NCBI GenBank assembly: GCA_027382625.1
Contig: JAJKFJ010021527.1
Span: 1 to 64,000 of the forward strand
Length of the DNA stretch: 64,000 nt
Direction of reading: 5' to 3'
Source: Tetmemena sp. SeJ-2015
Lineage: Eukaryota > Ciliophora > Spirotrichea > Sporadotrichida > Oxytrichidae
Part shown: positions 22,768 to 35,399 of the stretch, piece after piece
Layout: the number at the start of each line of letters is the position of its first letter
Numbering within the stretch: the stretch's first letter is position 1
The notes under the pieces: generated by a model
The model's input: only the letters and a program-made list of their open reading frames with translations
Told to the model about the DNA's origin: nothing
Databases searched by the model: none
Program-made: the position numbers and the translations under genes

Positions 22768-25700
22768 TCACAAACTAAAATGCACTTTGGAGAAAAAGTA
22801 TATATAATTAGCCTTTTATTATTTCTACTCAAGAATCATTATACACGATTAGACACGCCCATTTGTCCAGCATTATATCATATAGAAAAAATAAAAAATA
22901 ATTATAGCACTGTATCCTCTTGCAGTAAATTAGTCATAAGAGTCTCTGATGACATATGGTCTGCTAGTGTTCTGTCTTGGCCTGTTCGACAAGATCTTAT
23001 TAAAACTGGCTTGCTGCAGGATAGCAGAGCAGAAAACGATAAGTGCAATTAGTAATAGACCAATTAGAAGAGTTCCGATCACATAAGGCCAGAAGACTAG
23101 AGTTGATCCTGTACCTACGAAAGTGAAGTCCACATCGCTTGTTTCCTCATCAAAGTCTTGGCCGTTGAGAGCTACTGTAACCTTTACATTTTCCCTCCAG
23201 ATGGACTCTGGATCATCTTGGACTGAAGGAGTCACGCATCTTATAGTTGTCTTGTTCACATACATACCAATACCAACACCGAAGCGACCAAATTTGCACT
23301 CAATACCATACTGGCCGAGTTATCCTTATCCTGTGGGAATGGGTTCCCAGAATTCAGAGTTCAAATAAAAATTGCTGATTCGATAATAAAACAAGAATAT
23401 TAAGTTATCATCTGCAAAGACATAAATCTCAGCCATCTTTCCAACCTCAACTTCATCAGGCTCTGCTCTTACAAGGAGAGGGTTACTGTAATATCTGAAT
23501 CTGTGCACTGATTCTGTCCAAGGCTCAAACTCCTCATCAAGGAAGCCAACTCCGATAGGAACTGAAACAGTTTGATCTGCAGTGGGTGGTAATTTGAACT
23601 CGGCAGGAGATCTGCAAATCATCTTATCATAGCTCAGTACTTCAGCTTCTATACTAATTATACATATCTATGTAAGTCCCATAAAGTGCCATAATAATTC
23701 TACGATTGCGTAGTCGGAGCTAATACCGAATCTGCACTTAGCTTTCTCCTCAAGTTCCTCTGAGAAACCTTTACCGATAATGAGAACATCTGTGTTGCCA
23801 TCATATGGTCCTGCATTTGGCAAGATTCCAGTGATACCATATGGCACAAAGGTCTGGTTGCTTTCAGCCCATGAGTACTGATTTAGAGCAATTGTAGCTG
23901 GGAGAGAGTAACCTTCATCTACAAGCGAGATCTCCTCAACTGTGCATTTCATTGTAGTAGGATTTAATAAAAACTATGAGCTTTCAAAAGTTGAAATAGA
24001 TTTAAGACGTGAGCCTTTCCGATAGAGTCTCCTATCTTGCAAGAGACTTCAGCTAGAGAAAAGTCTTCTCTGAAGTTTCTACCATAGAAGTAGACGATTC
24101 CCTTTCCTTCTGAAGGTCCAGTATGAGGAGTCATATCGTCAAGAAGAATTTGTTCATAGTAAAATGCTTGCGATATTAAAATATTTAGTATTGGAAGCCA
24201 CCTGTGAATTTGTGCCAGTTGCCATCTATAATGACAGCAAAGTCAACTGCTCCGAAATACTCACCACCATTCTTATTCTTCACCATGGGACACTTTATGA
24301 GTTATACATATGATCAATTATGGATTATTATGAGATCAGAAGTAACCTCTAAGGGCTCGTAGAGAACTTTATCAAGAGAGCAATAGATTTCAGTATTGTT
24401 TCTAAAGCCACTTCCCTCAATCCTAATTGGACCTCCGTTTCCATCAGCGGGACCACTTCTGGGGAAAGCTCTTACGATATTGTAGTAGAAGAATGTGAAG
24501 TTGTTCTCAGAGTAATCCTCTCCATTGAAAGTGACTTGCACCTTTACTTAATCTCCTCTTCCCCATCCTCCGGGTGAAGAGCACATAATAGTTGTCTGGT
24601 TTTGGTAGAAGGCAGGGATATACTTGGGTGGAATATCTCTATCTTGTGAGGTGAATCTACAGTTGAAATTCTGAGGGTCAGATATGTTAGAGAACTTAGA
24701 TCCAGTAATGTAGATTTGAGTACCTCCAGAAGAAGGACCACAGATGGGAGTCATTCTGTAGAGAGTTGGTTGCTCGTAGTATCTAAAGTGGAAACCTGAA
24801 TCCACAAAGTCTTTAAATAATTTTAGCTTTATAATTTGAAAATAAAAAGTCGACACCGTTCAAAGAAACCTGAACTGGGTAGAGTTGGGTAACATCTTCA
24901 TTAGGTGCTGAGTGGCAGACAATTCTAACTGTGGAATGGAACTGAGCTCTTGTGATCTTATCACCTATTTTGCAGTGAGGAACAATTCCATACTCTGGCT
25001 TGTAGCCAAACCATGCTCCAGAAATCTATAGATATAGGCAAAGTGAGTTTTAATCTCAATTCTGGTGCCACCTCTGGTCAATCCACTCTTGGGTTCAACC
25101 TTCTTAATAACGGGCTGTTGGTAGTAGTAGTACTCAACGAAAGCGTAAGAGTACTGATAGATGGTGTTGGTAGAAATATTTGTGATATTTGTCTGAGAGC
25201 CATCCTCGTTGATCTCAAAAGTGTAATTAGTAGAATTAATGAGGAGATGTTCGCCCACTGAGAGATAGATGGGACCTCCATGAGTAGCATTCCAGTTTGA
25301 CAACTTAGGGGCATGAGACACAACATAAGTCTTCAGCTTTTAACCTTCAAATAATTCGAAGTCCTTCTTCTCTACATTGTAAGCCTCCTTCTTATAAGCA
25401 AGCAGATCTTCATTTCCTGAGACTAAGGTGTTCTGAATAAAATCAGTCTCGCTCCAGATGTAATCGATAACGTTTTCCTTGAGTTGCTTTTCAGTATCTA
25501 TAACTCCCCATTTCAGGAATACATCTTCTTTGCCGGAGTTAAAGCCAAGACCAAAGAGCTTTACTTTAGTACTACCTTCATTAGGACCAGCCATAGGAGC
25601 GATTCTGTAAAGGTCGAGGGAATCTGAAAACACGAAGTTGAAGTCTCCTGCATATTCTTATCCGTTTACAGAGATGTCAAGCTTGACAGTTTCAGCTTGA

Positions 25701-28700
25701 GGCCAGTCTGGATTAGTGCACATTGTATGAGTAGGCAAAGCTCCATCTTCCTAGTTGCTGCCAAGAGGATAGGTTTCCATTCTTGCTTTAGTGTAGACTA
25801 CTCTCTTTCCATCTGCAGACTAGAATCTGCAAGAGAAGTTTCTATCATATTTAAAATTCAAATAAGTTTCCGTACTTCTTGAACTTAACTGGATCATTCT
25901 GGTCCCATTTGAAGTTAGTCTTTTATTATAATCCAAATCACTTATATTTATGATAGTCTTAATGAAAATAGGCTTGTTCTGATTAGCAGGAGTTCCCTTA
26001 ATATTGGTATCAAGGTACTCGGGCATTTCATAGTACCATATCTTTACTTTAAAAAGACAAGTATCATATACAAAATTAATCTCAATATTGTTCTCTGTGA
26101 AAGAATTGCTAATAACACTTGCCTCAATTGTCATTCCATCGTATTTAATATTGTCACCTCCATCTAGGTAAGAAACTGTGCTCTGAGGGAAAGTAGGGCT
26201 CTCGATTGTGGACTTATCAATGAAATCGGCTTGCTGGATGCAGCTGCCAGTTCCACTACATTTAAGGCTGCCTCTGCCATTTGTGCTGATGAGAGATTTC
26301 AGATCACTTCCAGCATTCACAAAACCGAAACCAATAAGTCTTACTCTAGTAGAGCCTCTCACGTGAATAAGTCTTGGTCTGACATCGAGAATGAATGGAT
26401 CGAAGAAACCATAAGTTTAGTTATCATGAGTATAGTCTTTAATTAGATTTAGAGCTATATTTAATATAAACTTGACCGTTAAAAGTAACTTCAACTGGAA
26501 GTACATCTGGCTTAGTATATTTAGGAACGACACATCTGATGGTGTCATCTCCAATTTTTTCTCCCTTAACGTAAATAGCAGTAGCAGGGTCTCCGAATCT
26601 AACTGTGATGTCATTGCAATTGTTGTCTGGGCAGACAAAGTTCTGTCCCTTAATATCCACAGTTTAGTTATTTGGGCTCTTCACTGGTCCGTATGAGGGT
26701 GAGATTGAAGTAATCTTAGGAGCGTTATAGTAAACATAAGAGTAGCTCTTGCCCTCCTCTAAAATTTGATGCCAATCTTGTAAGTTACAATTATATGCTA
26801 ATCTTTTTTATGAGTGACTAAGTTGTATGAGTATTCCATGATGGCCTTAGTGTCGGTTTCAGCAGGAGGAGTTTTCCATGAGAACTCTTCTTCATGCACA
26901 TCAAAGACTTCGGAATAGTTGCCTATCAATTCACCGGTGGCAGAATCTCTGAATCTAACGTAAAGCTTCTAATTTCTCCTTGATCCATCCTCATTCTTGA
27001 ATTGCTAGAATCCCATTCCTGTAACCTTCAGTTTTGTCTTTCCTGAAGTAGGGCCAGACTTGGGATAGTAATCTTAGATATAAAGTCCTTAGTAGTAGAT
27101 AAAGGTGTTTTCCTCGTCTCTGAAGTGAAGGGTTTTATCTGTAATAAATTGTTGTCCGTTCAAAGCTACAGACACAACGACAGCATCTGGAACTTAAGCA
27201 GGTGGGGAATAAGTGATCATCTCAGTGTCGGTATAGTTTTTAACCTTCTGTTGAACATTTCCATATCTGACTGTAACGTTACAGACTCCTTCTTGAGTAA
27301 ATCCTTCTCCCTTTATTTTGGAAGTAGTATTTCCCTTTAGAGGGCCGAGATAAGGAGTTATAGATTTGATCTGAGGGTCAATGTAATAGATGAACTTGAT
27401 GTTAGACTATGTAATCTCCTTTCCGTTGATAGTAATTGACACATTGTAGAAGGGAGCTCCTTAATGGTCAAAGAAGCCAAAGCCTGCAGGAAGAGGAGGT
27501 GAGTCACACTTTATAATGTTCTCCTCCATAATGGTAGCATTCATGACATGAGTAAGATTGAAGATACATTTCACTCGGCCGAATCCCATGTCTAAGAAGT
27601 TCTTTCCGAAAACTGTAATTTGAGTATAGCCAGTCACGGGACCGCAAGTGGGAGTGATGTTGAAGATTTCTGGAGACTCATAGTAGAGATACTTTACGGT
27701 CTCTGAGGAATATCTCTCACCCTCATAAGAAACTGTGAGAGGAACGTAGCCTGGGCGCTCAACTTAAGGAGAAACGCAAAGAATTCGGTTGCCATCTAGG
27801 AAAGTTCCTCTGACAATCTTCTCTCCGAACTTACAAGTAATGTTCTTAGTATCCTTGAACTTATTTCCATAAACGAATACCTCGGTGCCTCCCTTGGTGG
27901 GACCTTCTCTAGGATCAATATCAAATACCTAAGGTGGTCTGTAGTAGTAATAAGGAACGTTATCATCTGTGTATTGTTGGTTATTTAGAGTGACCTCCAC
28001 GATGGTCTTATCAAGAATGTAGTTGGGGGAGCTATGCAGTACATCTTAGTGGAATTGACGAAGTAACCCTGAACCTTTCCAATACCTTCGAACTCGCAGA
28101 ATGTATCGTTTTCATTGTTGATAGTCTCAGAAACGAATGGGTTGAAGTTATTACCCTTGAGGAGAACTTTATTTCCTCCTGAGTCGGGACCGTAGTTAGG
28201 GACAAGCTCAACAATTGAGGGCCAGTTGTAGTACCAGAAGTCTATCTTTTCACGAGAATTTTACTGCTTGTTGAGTGAGACAGAGAAGGGAATTGGCTTC
28301 TCAACCACATCTGAGAAGGGTGAGATGCAAGTCATGTAAGTGTTTGATATATAGTGGGCGATCACTGATTTAGATCCGAAGTTGCATCTTGTGTTCTCGT
28401 CAAAATTCAAAAAGTTCTCTCCCCAAACTTGAACGAAGGTATTTCCATCCTTGGGTCCATACCTTGGGTAAATCGCATGTATAATTGTCTAGATGAATTT
28501 AACGGCCTAGAGAGTAACTTACTGGCTTGTAGTACCTAAAGGGCATGCTGTTAACTGTGTCAGAGAAGTCTCCGATAAGGGAAACTGAAAAAGGTACGAT
28601 TTCCGCTAGTGAAGATTCTGGCGAGTTGTCACATTAAAGGCAAGTGTCGTTCTAAATAAATAATTTAAATTAGAAGATATTCAAATATTTCAAAAGAAAG

Positions 28701-29275
28701 AAGGAGTGCACGAGGGTATTCAACATATCATATAGGGCTAGTGACCTATCATCACTCTTGCTTCCTTACCTTGTCTCTGTGATGAGCTTCTCTCTCCTCC
28801 GTGAGCGTGGGGCTGGTAGTACACAGGACGTAGGTAGCGTCTACTATCATGTCATAGCGACCGAACTTGCACTTAGGCTTAGGGTAGAGTATCTGTAAGT
28901 CTTTGAAGGGGCCTCCTCTAACTAGAACTCTAGTGTTGCCAGTAATCGGACCACCTTCAGGCTCGATCGAGTCGACTGAGACCTTGAAGCCAGGGCCACC
29001 ATATCGCATCTTTATATCTGCCTTGGTTATCTCATCGAAAGTCTCAGCTGCTATCGGCTTTGTACCAAGGTTTTAAGTGCGTATATGAAAATGGATAAAG
29101 ATTGGGGTCTGAGGCGGCTTGGTGCTCAATGTCGGCTGGATCTGGCTGGGTAGATGACTACTGAGCTTCCTGGGCAAGGACTCGGCTGCCAGTGGCTAGG
29201 AGGAGTGAAAGACCTAAAAAAAGGGCAAGGAGCGGGACCGAAGGCGAGCCCCTTGCTTTCAAACCAGGTAAGTAA
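22768..29275 (-). CDS. giant IPT/TIG-repeat secreted membrane protein
   Basis: A 6.5-kb gene encoding a chain of IPT/TIG (immunoglobulin-like) domains, by spacing roughly twenty. Repeat hallmarks recur: P-x2-GP-x2-G-x-T motifs such as EGGPITGNTRVLVRG, ANEGSTKVKLFG-type and SSGGTQIYITGSKFS, followed by CKFG/CRF and a closing NGQDF or NGEDYS, then FxYY. Near 29.2 kb a hydrophobic leader (SPSVPLLALFLGLSLLLATG, then SRVLAQEAQ) looks like a signal peptide; its ATG was not found, so the 5' end is approximate. Near the C-terminus a membrane segment, FWPYVIGTLLIGLLLIALIV, is followed by a short tail. The first in-frame TGA is at 22768; TAA near 22929 is Gln. The best guess is a cell-surface adhesion or receptor-like protein. 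Five IESs were traced (23358, 23647, 24806, 26431, 29067); several other gaps (near 24.0, 24.2, 26.8 and 28.6 kb) look like more IESs or introns. Confidence 0.88.
23358..23402 (-). other. IES, 45 bp, pointer AACT
   Basis: AGTT on the plus strand at 23358-23361 and 23403-23406. Excision joins IYVFADDN to SEFWEPIPTG. The insert is AT-rich with aromatic codons unlike the repeats. Confidence 0.8.
23647..23697 (-). other. IES, 51 bp, pointer TAGAA
   Basis: TTCTA on the plus strand at 23647-23651 and 23698-23702. Excision joins SSDYAIVE to AEVLSYDKMICRS, the normal path of an IPT repeat. A GT-AG reading of this insert gives a stop, so an intron is excluded. Confidence 0.9.
24806..24845 (-). other. 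IES, 40 bp, pointer GACTTT
   Basis: AAAGTC on the plus strand at 24806-24811 and 24846-24851. Excision joins VSLNGVDF to VDSGFHFRYYEQ, the standard NGxxF...FxYY end of an IPT repeat. Confidence 0.9.
26431..26464 (-). other. IES, 34 bp, pointer TATA
   Basis: TATA at 26431-26434 and 26465-26468. Excision joins VTFNGQVY to THDNQTYGFFDP in frame. Confidence 0.75.
29067..29097 (-). other. IES, 31 bp, pointer CTT
   Basis: AAG on the plus strand at 29067-29069 and 29098-29100. Excision joins ASDPNL to GTKPIAAETFDE, linking the signal-peptide exon to the first IPT repeat. Both flanks are then in one frame. Confidence 0.7.
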
Positions 29276-29998
29276 CGAATTAAAGTGCTTTATTTTCGCT
29301 CAATATGGCGTCGTCGCAAATTTGGTGCAATTTATTGCAATGAAGAAGAGTCTGCCAGGGTGGGTGGTGGAATCTTCATGTTACTACTTTGAATTTTCAT
29401 TTAAACTATTTAATTTAAATTCTTAAGCACATTAAACACCTCTTTCCAACCCCTCCTTACGTCTTAGCCAATCTTTAATTTATTTATCTACACATATCAC
29501 AAATAAAAACCGAATCGAGGAAAATATTTTCTATCAAGTCCGGTTCTATTCTGAATAACTGGAAGTTGAAATTAATAAAATTGATAGAAGAAAAGTTTCA
29601 TAGAAATGAACGGAAAATAGAGGGATAGATAAACTAACCAAGCAAAAATTTAAGCAAGCAATAAAGTACTTTAGGTAGAAAGTTCTTTATAAAGCAAATT
29701 GAAAATGAAATAGGAAATAGTAAAAATCAGCGAGATTTTAGGCAAAATTAACATCGAGCCTTCTCATTAGTGCTCCTTGTAAAGGATACTAGGAATTTTT
29801 AATAGCACAGGCTCTTTTCTCTTTGATCTTAAGAACTGAGATGATTCAAGTTTCCTTACTCAGATCTCAGCTGAATACTTAAGCAAGTTTATAGCACAGC
29901 TTTTCTCTATCTAAAATACAAAGATTTCATAATAAATCCTGATCATTAAAAATCTTCACTAGAAAATACTGGCTATTTAAGCACCTATATGGAGGTTA
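29276..29998. other. AT-rich spacer between divergent genes
   Basis: No supported gene. It holds the 5' flanks of the IPT/TIG gene (minus) and of the unknown plus-strand gene. The start codon of the IPT gene may lie in its left part. Confidence 0.45.
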
Positions 29999-32900
29999 AA
30001 CTCTTCGACAGCAAAGTGAGTAAGTAAGTGTTTGGCTGAATTAATTAATTTAGTTGCTTTCAGGAATGATTTGTTCATAATCGCTTTTATCATGAAAGGA
30101 AGTGAATTTTTTAACTAAGGTAACTTCTCTCGGATTATTAAGAATTTCTTTGACATGTTCTGCTCACTTTTACTAAAGACTTTACCTGAGAATGATGTGA
30201 ACATTTTAAAAACGTTCATTTTTTAAAAAAATAAAGTGAGTTTGAAATTAAGACTGCTTTTGAAAGAATTAAATACCTTGGACGAATAAAGGGGAGAAGA
30301 GGAAATCAGTTCTTTTAGTATAAATCAAACAATTACAAAGCTAAATATAAAGGAGGCAGCAGATTCAGAATAAAAGGCATTTTTATCAAATGAAAAGGGT
30401 TCATAGCTCAATTAAACTTAAACCAAAAAAAAATAAAAAAGAACTTAAAAAATTAAAAAGGAAGAGTTAAAAAATTTTGTTGGCCAAATTTAGATAAATT
30501 TTAAAAAAAACTTAAATTGAGACAAAAAAAGTTTCTAAAGAATATTAAACCATAAGTTATCTCAATTAGCTGTTGGGAATACTCTAACTAAAAAAGATTT
30601 ACTGTTAAAAGCATGAGACTTTGGTAGATTAAAAAGGAAACTCTGCAAGCATAATACAGAATATTTTAGTTGAAAAATAAAAACTGCAACACACAGCTGC
30701 TTGAACCAAACAAAGATTTTAAATTACTTGGCTATGATCATCACAAAATACAAAAACAATATGGCAAATAATAGTGGCAAAGAAGAAGAGATTCAATAGT
30801 TTAAGTTATCCCATCTACTACAAAATTATTTGAATTTATATTAAAATGCCGAGATAAGAGTTATTCATGCTAGTAGAGAGGATTTTACCTTTAACTAAAT
30901 AATTCTAGAAAACTTGAGCTTAAAACCTAAAAATCGTTTATAAATAAAAGAGAAATCGAAATTAAAGCTTTATGATTAGCAGAAGAATTAAAGATCTGAA
31001 GAAATTTAGGACATCAAGATTTTAAAAAGTGTGGGCGAAATTACAAGTCACCTTATAAACACATTTCAACAGATCTTAATTCGATCAAACTAGGAAGTCT
31101 TCAAGAAAGAAGAAAATGAAAAGATTCTCTATGGTGTAGAGAATTCTAAAACTTAGATAGATAAATTGTTCTAGACTTTATCAACATAGAAGGCTGAACA
31201 GAGAAATAGAGCTTTTGAGAATACAGACAAATTTATCTCTTTGATTACTTTTTATAAAACTGTAAAGTAATTTACAACAAAATAAAATGAAAAAAGCAAA
31301 TCCTGCAAGCAGTAAATTACTCCAGAAAAAATGGAGAGGGCCATGGATTATGAAGGCCACATTATTAGACTCAATTAGATTAGGCCAGCGCTTCAAGTTG
31401 CTCCCCCAACTCAATTCAATCACTTGAAGAGTAAAGCCAAAAAAAAGGAATTCCTTGAAGGTAAAATATCACTAATTTTAATGCCAGGGCAATAATTGCA
31501 ATTATAGAGAAGTATATTGAGATAGAAAGGGAAAATAAGATTCTTACTCCACAAAATGCAAAAAATCCTAAAGACGAGCGCTTCACAGCCATAGCTACAA
31601 ACACATTAAAACTGTAATCTATAGCGTTTTAAGAGTAACTAATCATTGTAGTTTAGTCATCTCACATAAACATGGGACTATAAACAGCGAATAATATTAG
31701 CTCAAAAACAACAATAATGGGGATGACAAGAAATCATTAAACCGAGATATCAGAAAGAGAGGGAACTTTTAAGAGTCACTCTAGAAAACTATGTAAGCTA
31801 CTTACACCAAACTTAAAAGCTTGTTTCTCTAATTCTAATTTTGTTAGGAACTTCTGAGAAGACTCAACTAAAAAGGAAGTGCCTATTGCGTCGCAAAATG
31901 GGAGGAAGAGTTTAAGTAAAAGGAAAACTCCTTAAATCACTGAGTGAGTTCCCACCAGTTTTATGATAGAAACTAAAGCCTGAATCTGTCTTAGCTCAAA
32001 GCTTCGAGATCACAATACAGACTACCTGAGATAAATTCTAGCATTCGAAATCATGCTCTCTCCAAATGTAAGTCCTATATATTGTCTTTAATAATTTTCA
32101 GTTTCGAAAAGAGCGACAGGTTAAAGTGTGGGAGACAGGAATGATTATGATGAGGAAGGACTATCAAGTAATTAAATCTAAGGAACCAATAAGTAAAGGA
32201 TCATAAAAATCCATGAAGAAATGCTCATAAAGATCACTAAGAATGGGAGTATCCTCAAGGCAGACACTCAAAAATTCTACTCTTAGAAGATCATGAGGAA
32301 GTAACTGTATGATGTGCACATCTACAGAACAGTAGAGTAATTTAAGCCTACTTTTAATCTTCTATAGTGACTCAGTATTTGTTTCAGCAATGAATGAGAG
32401 ATCAAGTGAGATATTCTTGATCGAACTTCCAAAACCCAAATCACTTGAAGTACTAAAGCAGTTCAACAACGATTACAACTTCTTGATACAATACCTTGAC
32501 ATAAAAAAGAACAGGTTGGTCATTCTCAATCCTAACAAAGCTAAAAAATAAAGAGCTAATAGTAACCCGCACCGAGGAGAATAAGAATATGAAAACAACT
32601 CTGTTGTTTAGAATCTCTTATTAAATTTATCAAAGCATGCCTCAAGTAGATGAGGACCTCATTCCTTCATCAAGCATGCAAGAGCATCATAACGCAAGTG
32701 AAGATTTCAGAAGCACTGGCGATCATGTCACTCTTCCAAATCTAGTGACTGGAAATATAACTCATTCCTAGAGTCCATTAGAGGTGGGCACAGACCACCA
32801 AAGTGTAATACCTTCTGAATACCATTCTCAAAAGCAGTGAGATAAAATTTATTTGTAAAATTTAGATATCTGATCTTTGCTTGCATATCTGGATAATATA

Positions 32901-33500
32901 TTTCATACAGACAATATAGTAAGAGAGGCAGAAGAGATTAAAGCAGAAGGAGTAGTACCTTTGCTAAAGAGCTAGTCTAGTTCAAGATTCAAAACTCAGA
33001 AGCTTGGTGGGATACTACCCTCTATCTACTCAAAGCCCGATGTTCTCAATCAGTCAGAGCTCAACCAAACTCTGAAAATGCTAAATCAATAAGACATCCT
33101 CAACAAGTCATTTGAAGATATACCTCGCTCCAGAGTATTATCTCAATCTATAAATGCAGGCGCATACTATTAAGGGAATGATAACATGAATAAGAGCTAA
33201 AATAGCTTCAAGTATTAAACTTTTTACATGTTGTAAATTGATTTTAAAATCTCGAAATCAGGTTAAGTTAGGCAAAATGAAGAGGATGAAGTTTATGAAG
33301 ATAAGGTAAATTAGAGCAGAGACACCTTACTAGGATTAAGCAAATCCCCAAAAGAGGACTTGCACATCAAAGCTTCAGATACTATCATAGATAAGCAAGA
33401 CAAAGTTTTCGCTTAAGTGTAGGTTAGACTTAAGTACAAAAATAACAAGAAAATTTAGATCCAACCCTTAAAATTTAATCAATTTTGCTTTAGATAATTT
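29999..33500 (+). CDS. long gene of unknown function
   Basis: Start ATG 29999 (MEVKLFDSKVS), then a 40-nt intron (GTAAGTGTTTGG... TTTCAG) and NDLFIIAFIMKGSEFF. Further helical blocks: IIKNFFDMFCSLLLKTLPE, VSLKLRLLLKELNTL, EITSHLINTFQQIL, ARAIIAIIEKYIEIEREN. A 34-nt intron near 32.07-32.10 kb joins NHALSK to FSKRATGQ. A more structured C-terminal region follows: KIHEEMLIKITKNGSILKAD, YDVHIYRTVEQF and EVLKQFNNDYNFLIQYLDI. The last third is disordered and Ser/Gln-rich. Frame changes near 31.45 and 31.8 kb and an in-frame TGA at 31941 are unresolved IESs, indels or real stops. The stop codon was not located; the 3' limit is approximate. No family recognised. Confidence 0.6.
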
Positions 33501-33692
33501 TTTATCTAAAATTGGGATAGGGCGAGGGAGTGTCCAGCACTTCTATCTCGAGAATATACCCACATAATGATAGCACCGCTTTAAATGATTTCTCTATCGA
33601 CAAAAAATGATTATACTTTCTTTCAAAAAACTTTATTACTTTTCATTTACCAAAGATTCAAATTAATTTTGTTATATGATAAAAGTTAAAAT

Positions 33693-35366
33693 TCACTAGA
33701 ATATTTTCTCAATGTGATGCAACTGTTCTTTCTGTTTCTTCTACTCTTCCCAAGCTTATTTGAGTTGAGTGTACTGTTGCTGCTTCTTCTCCATGGCTCT
33801 GTCTTTTTCCTTTTCCTGCATAAAGATAGCCAGCTCATTTAGCTTTTAGCCATACTCTAGCTGTTAGTGTCTCTGATCTTTTCTCTTCTGCTCATTGATT
33901 TTGATTTGATTCTTGAGTTGGTCTTTGATGAAATCTTTCTCCATTTTGGCCTTCTAGTTATAGAAGTCAACGAGTTCAGGGTGCTCATCAGGACCCATAT
34001 TATTAAAAGAATGCTTCTACCCTCCGTTTTCAGTATCCATCCAGCCCACTCCAGAGGTGTAGCTTTTGTCGAACTAACGCTGCTGTTCTTTCTTTAGTTG
34101 ATTTGTGCGGATCTATTGCCTTAGAAGCTCTTAAGTGTTCTCAAAGTTCCTCCTCCTGGCTTAGTTGAAGGCGTCTCTCTGTAAATTGAAGTCTATAAAA
34201 TATAAAAATAGTGTATGGATGGAATATGAAGTCACCTATCTGCTTATGGAAAGTTTCCTTCTGCTGCATTTTTTATACTCTCAGCTGATCTAAGTTAAGG
34301 GTTACTCTCTCTGAAGCCAACTTATCCGTGATCTCTCTGTGGTCATCCCTGAGTAGTCTATGTGCGTGCTGTACTTCTTACACTTTATGTTGCGAAGGGA
34401 TTCCTTATTCAAAGTCTCGCTAAGTAATGTTCACTCCTTTTACTATAGTCTTAGATCTATTGTGACTCGACCTAGAGGGCTTTTCATTGAACGGAAACTA
34501 AAGTAAGATATATAAATACGCCATTCTAATTGGAAACTGGTATTCAAACTTATTTTCAATTTCTCTCTCCAAGGATTAGAAAATAAATAAATATTTTTAT
34601 GTATTTCTGTTGCTACTTTTATTGTCTCTACTCTATGAGTGACTATCTGAGGTAATTCTTCTTCTACAACATGCGCTCCCTCTCTTCATCATCGAATGCT
34701 TGTTATAACTAAGCTGCCTCTATATTTTTCTAGTGCTCATTCATTCTCTCTGATATTTTATTCATCTGCTCGATCTGCTTTCTTTCCTGCATTTGATTGA
34801 GATGATCTTGCCTCGCACCTTACTTAAACTGATGAGTTGTTATGACGTTTTGACCTCCCGCTGTGCTCCCTAGGTTATTTAAGTTTTGAACTATGGGTAT
34901 TGGGTGAGACCTGAGACTAGAACTAGTAGATGCCTACTCTTAGTTCTGGAGAACTTGAAATTAAGACTGAGGTGTTTTAGCGATGGTAGTTGCTAATAAA
35001 GGATTCTTATTGGGCTAATTAAAGCCCAAATTCACAGATAGATTTAGTGGATCAATCTATTGATGGTTATTGTTTCTCATCTCTAGTGCTTTGTTAACGA
35101 TTTAGTAGGGATCGGATTCAAATAAGCTCAGCCCTCCACTTGACTGCAACTTCCTAGTTTAGCTCTAAAGAATAGTTAATGAAGGGATGAAGAGAAATAC
35201 TTACAAATCCCGAGGTAAGATTCTGTTTATTGTACTGTCTTATCCCTGTCTTAGGAGTTTCCAAGTTGGAGTGATAGAACTAAGAACGAATGGACTGTTA
35301 TGGACTGCCCTCTCTTGAATTATTAGCTCTCTGTTTCATATTTATAGACTTGCTATCCCTCATCAT
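33693..35366 (-). CDS. coiled-coil protein, possibly microtubule-associated
   Basis: Start ATG 35366 (MMRDSKSINMKQRANNS), an intron of about 38 nt near 35.17-35.21 kb, then a Gln/Asn-rich region (NNHQQIDPLNLSVNLGFNQ). From about 34.8 kb onward it is strongly helical: MQERKQIEQMNKISERMNEH, AHRLLRDDHREITDKLASER, RDAFNQARRRNFENTQELLR, QLKNQIKINEQKRKDQRHQQ and a Gln/Lys-rich end. Within it is a conserved-looking FDKSYTSGVGWMDTE. Stop TGA 33693. The pattern (short helices with a central aromatic motif) recalls RIB43A-type ciliary proteins, but this is only an impression. An IES probably sits near 34.5-34.64 kb. Confidence 0.6.
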
Positions 35367-35399
35367 TTTTGAGGCAATAAAATATTTAAATCTATATTG

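Noticed and set aside
22780..23368. Plus-strand open frames opposite the IPT/TIG gene
   Set aside because: They are antisense shadows of a strongly supported minus-strand protein; they lack conserved motifs.
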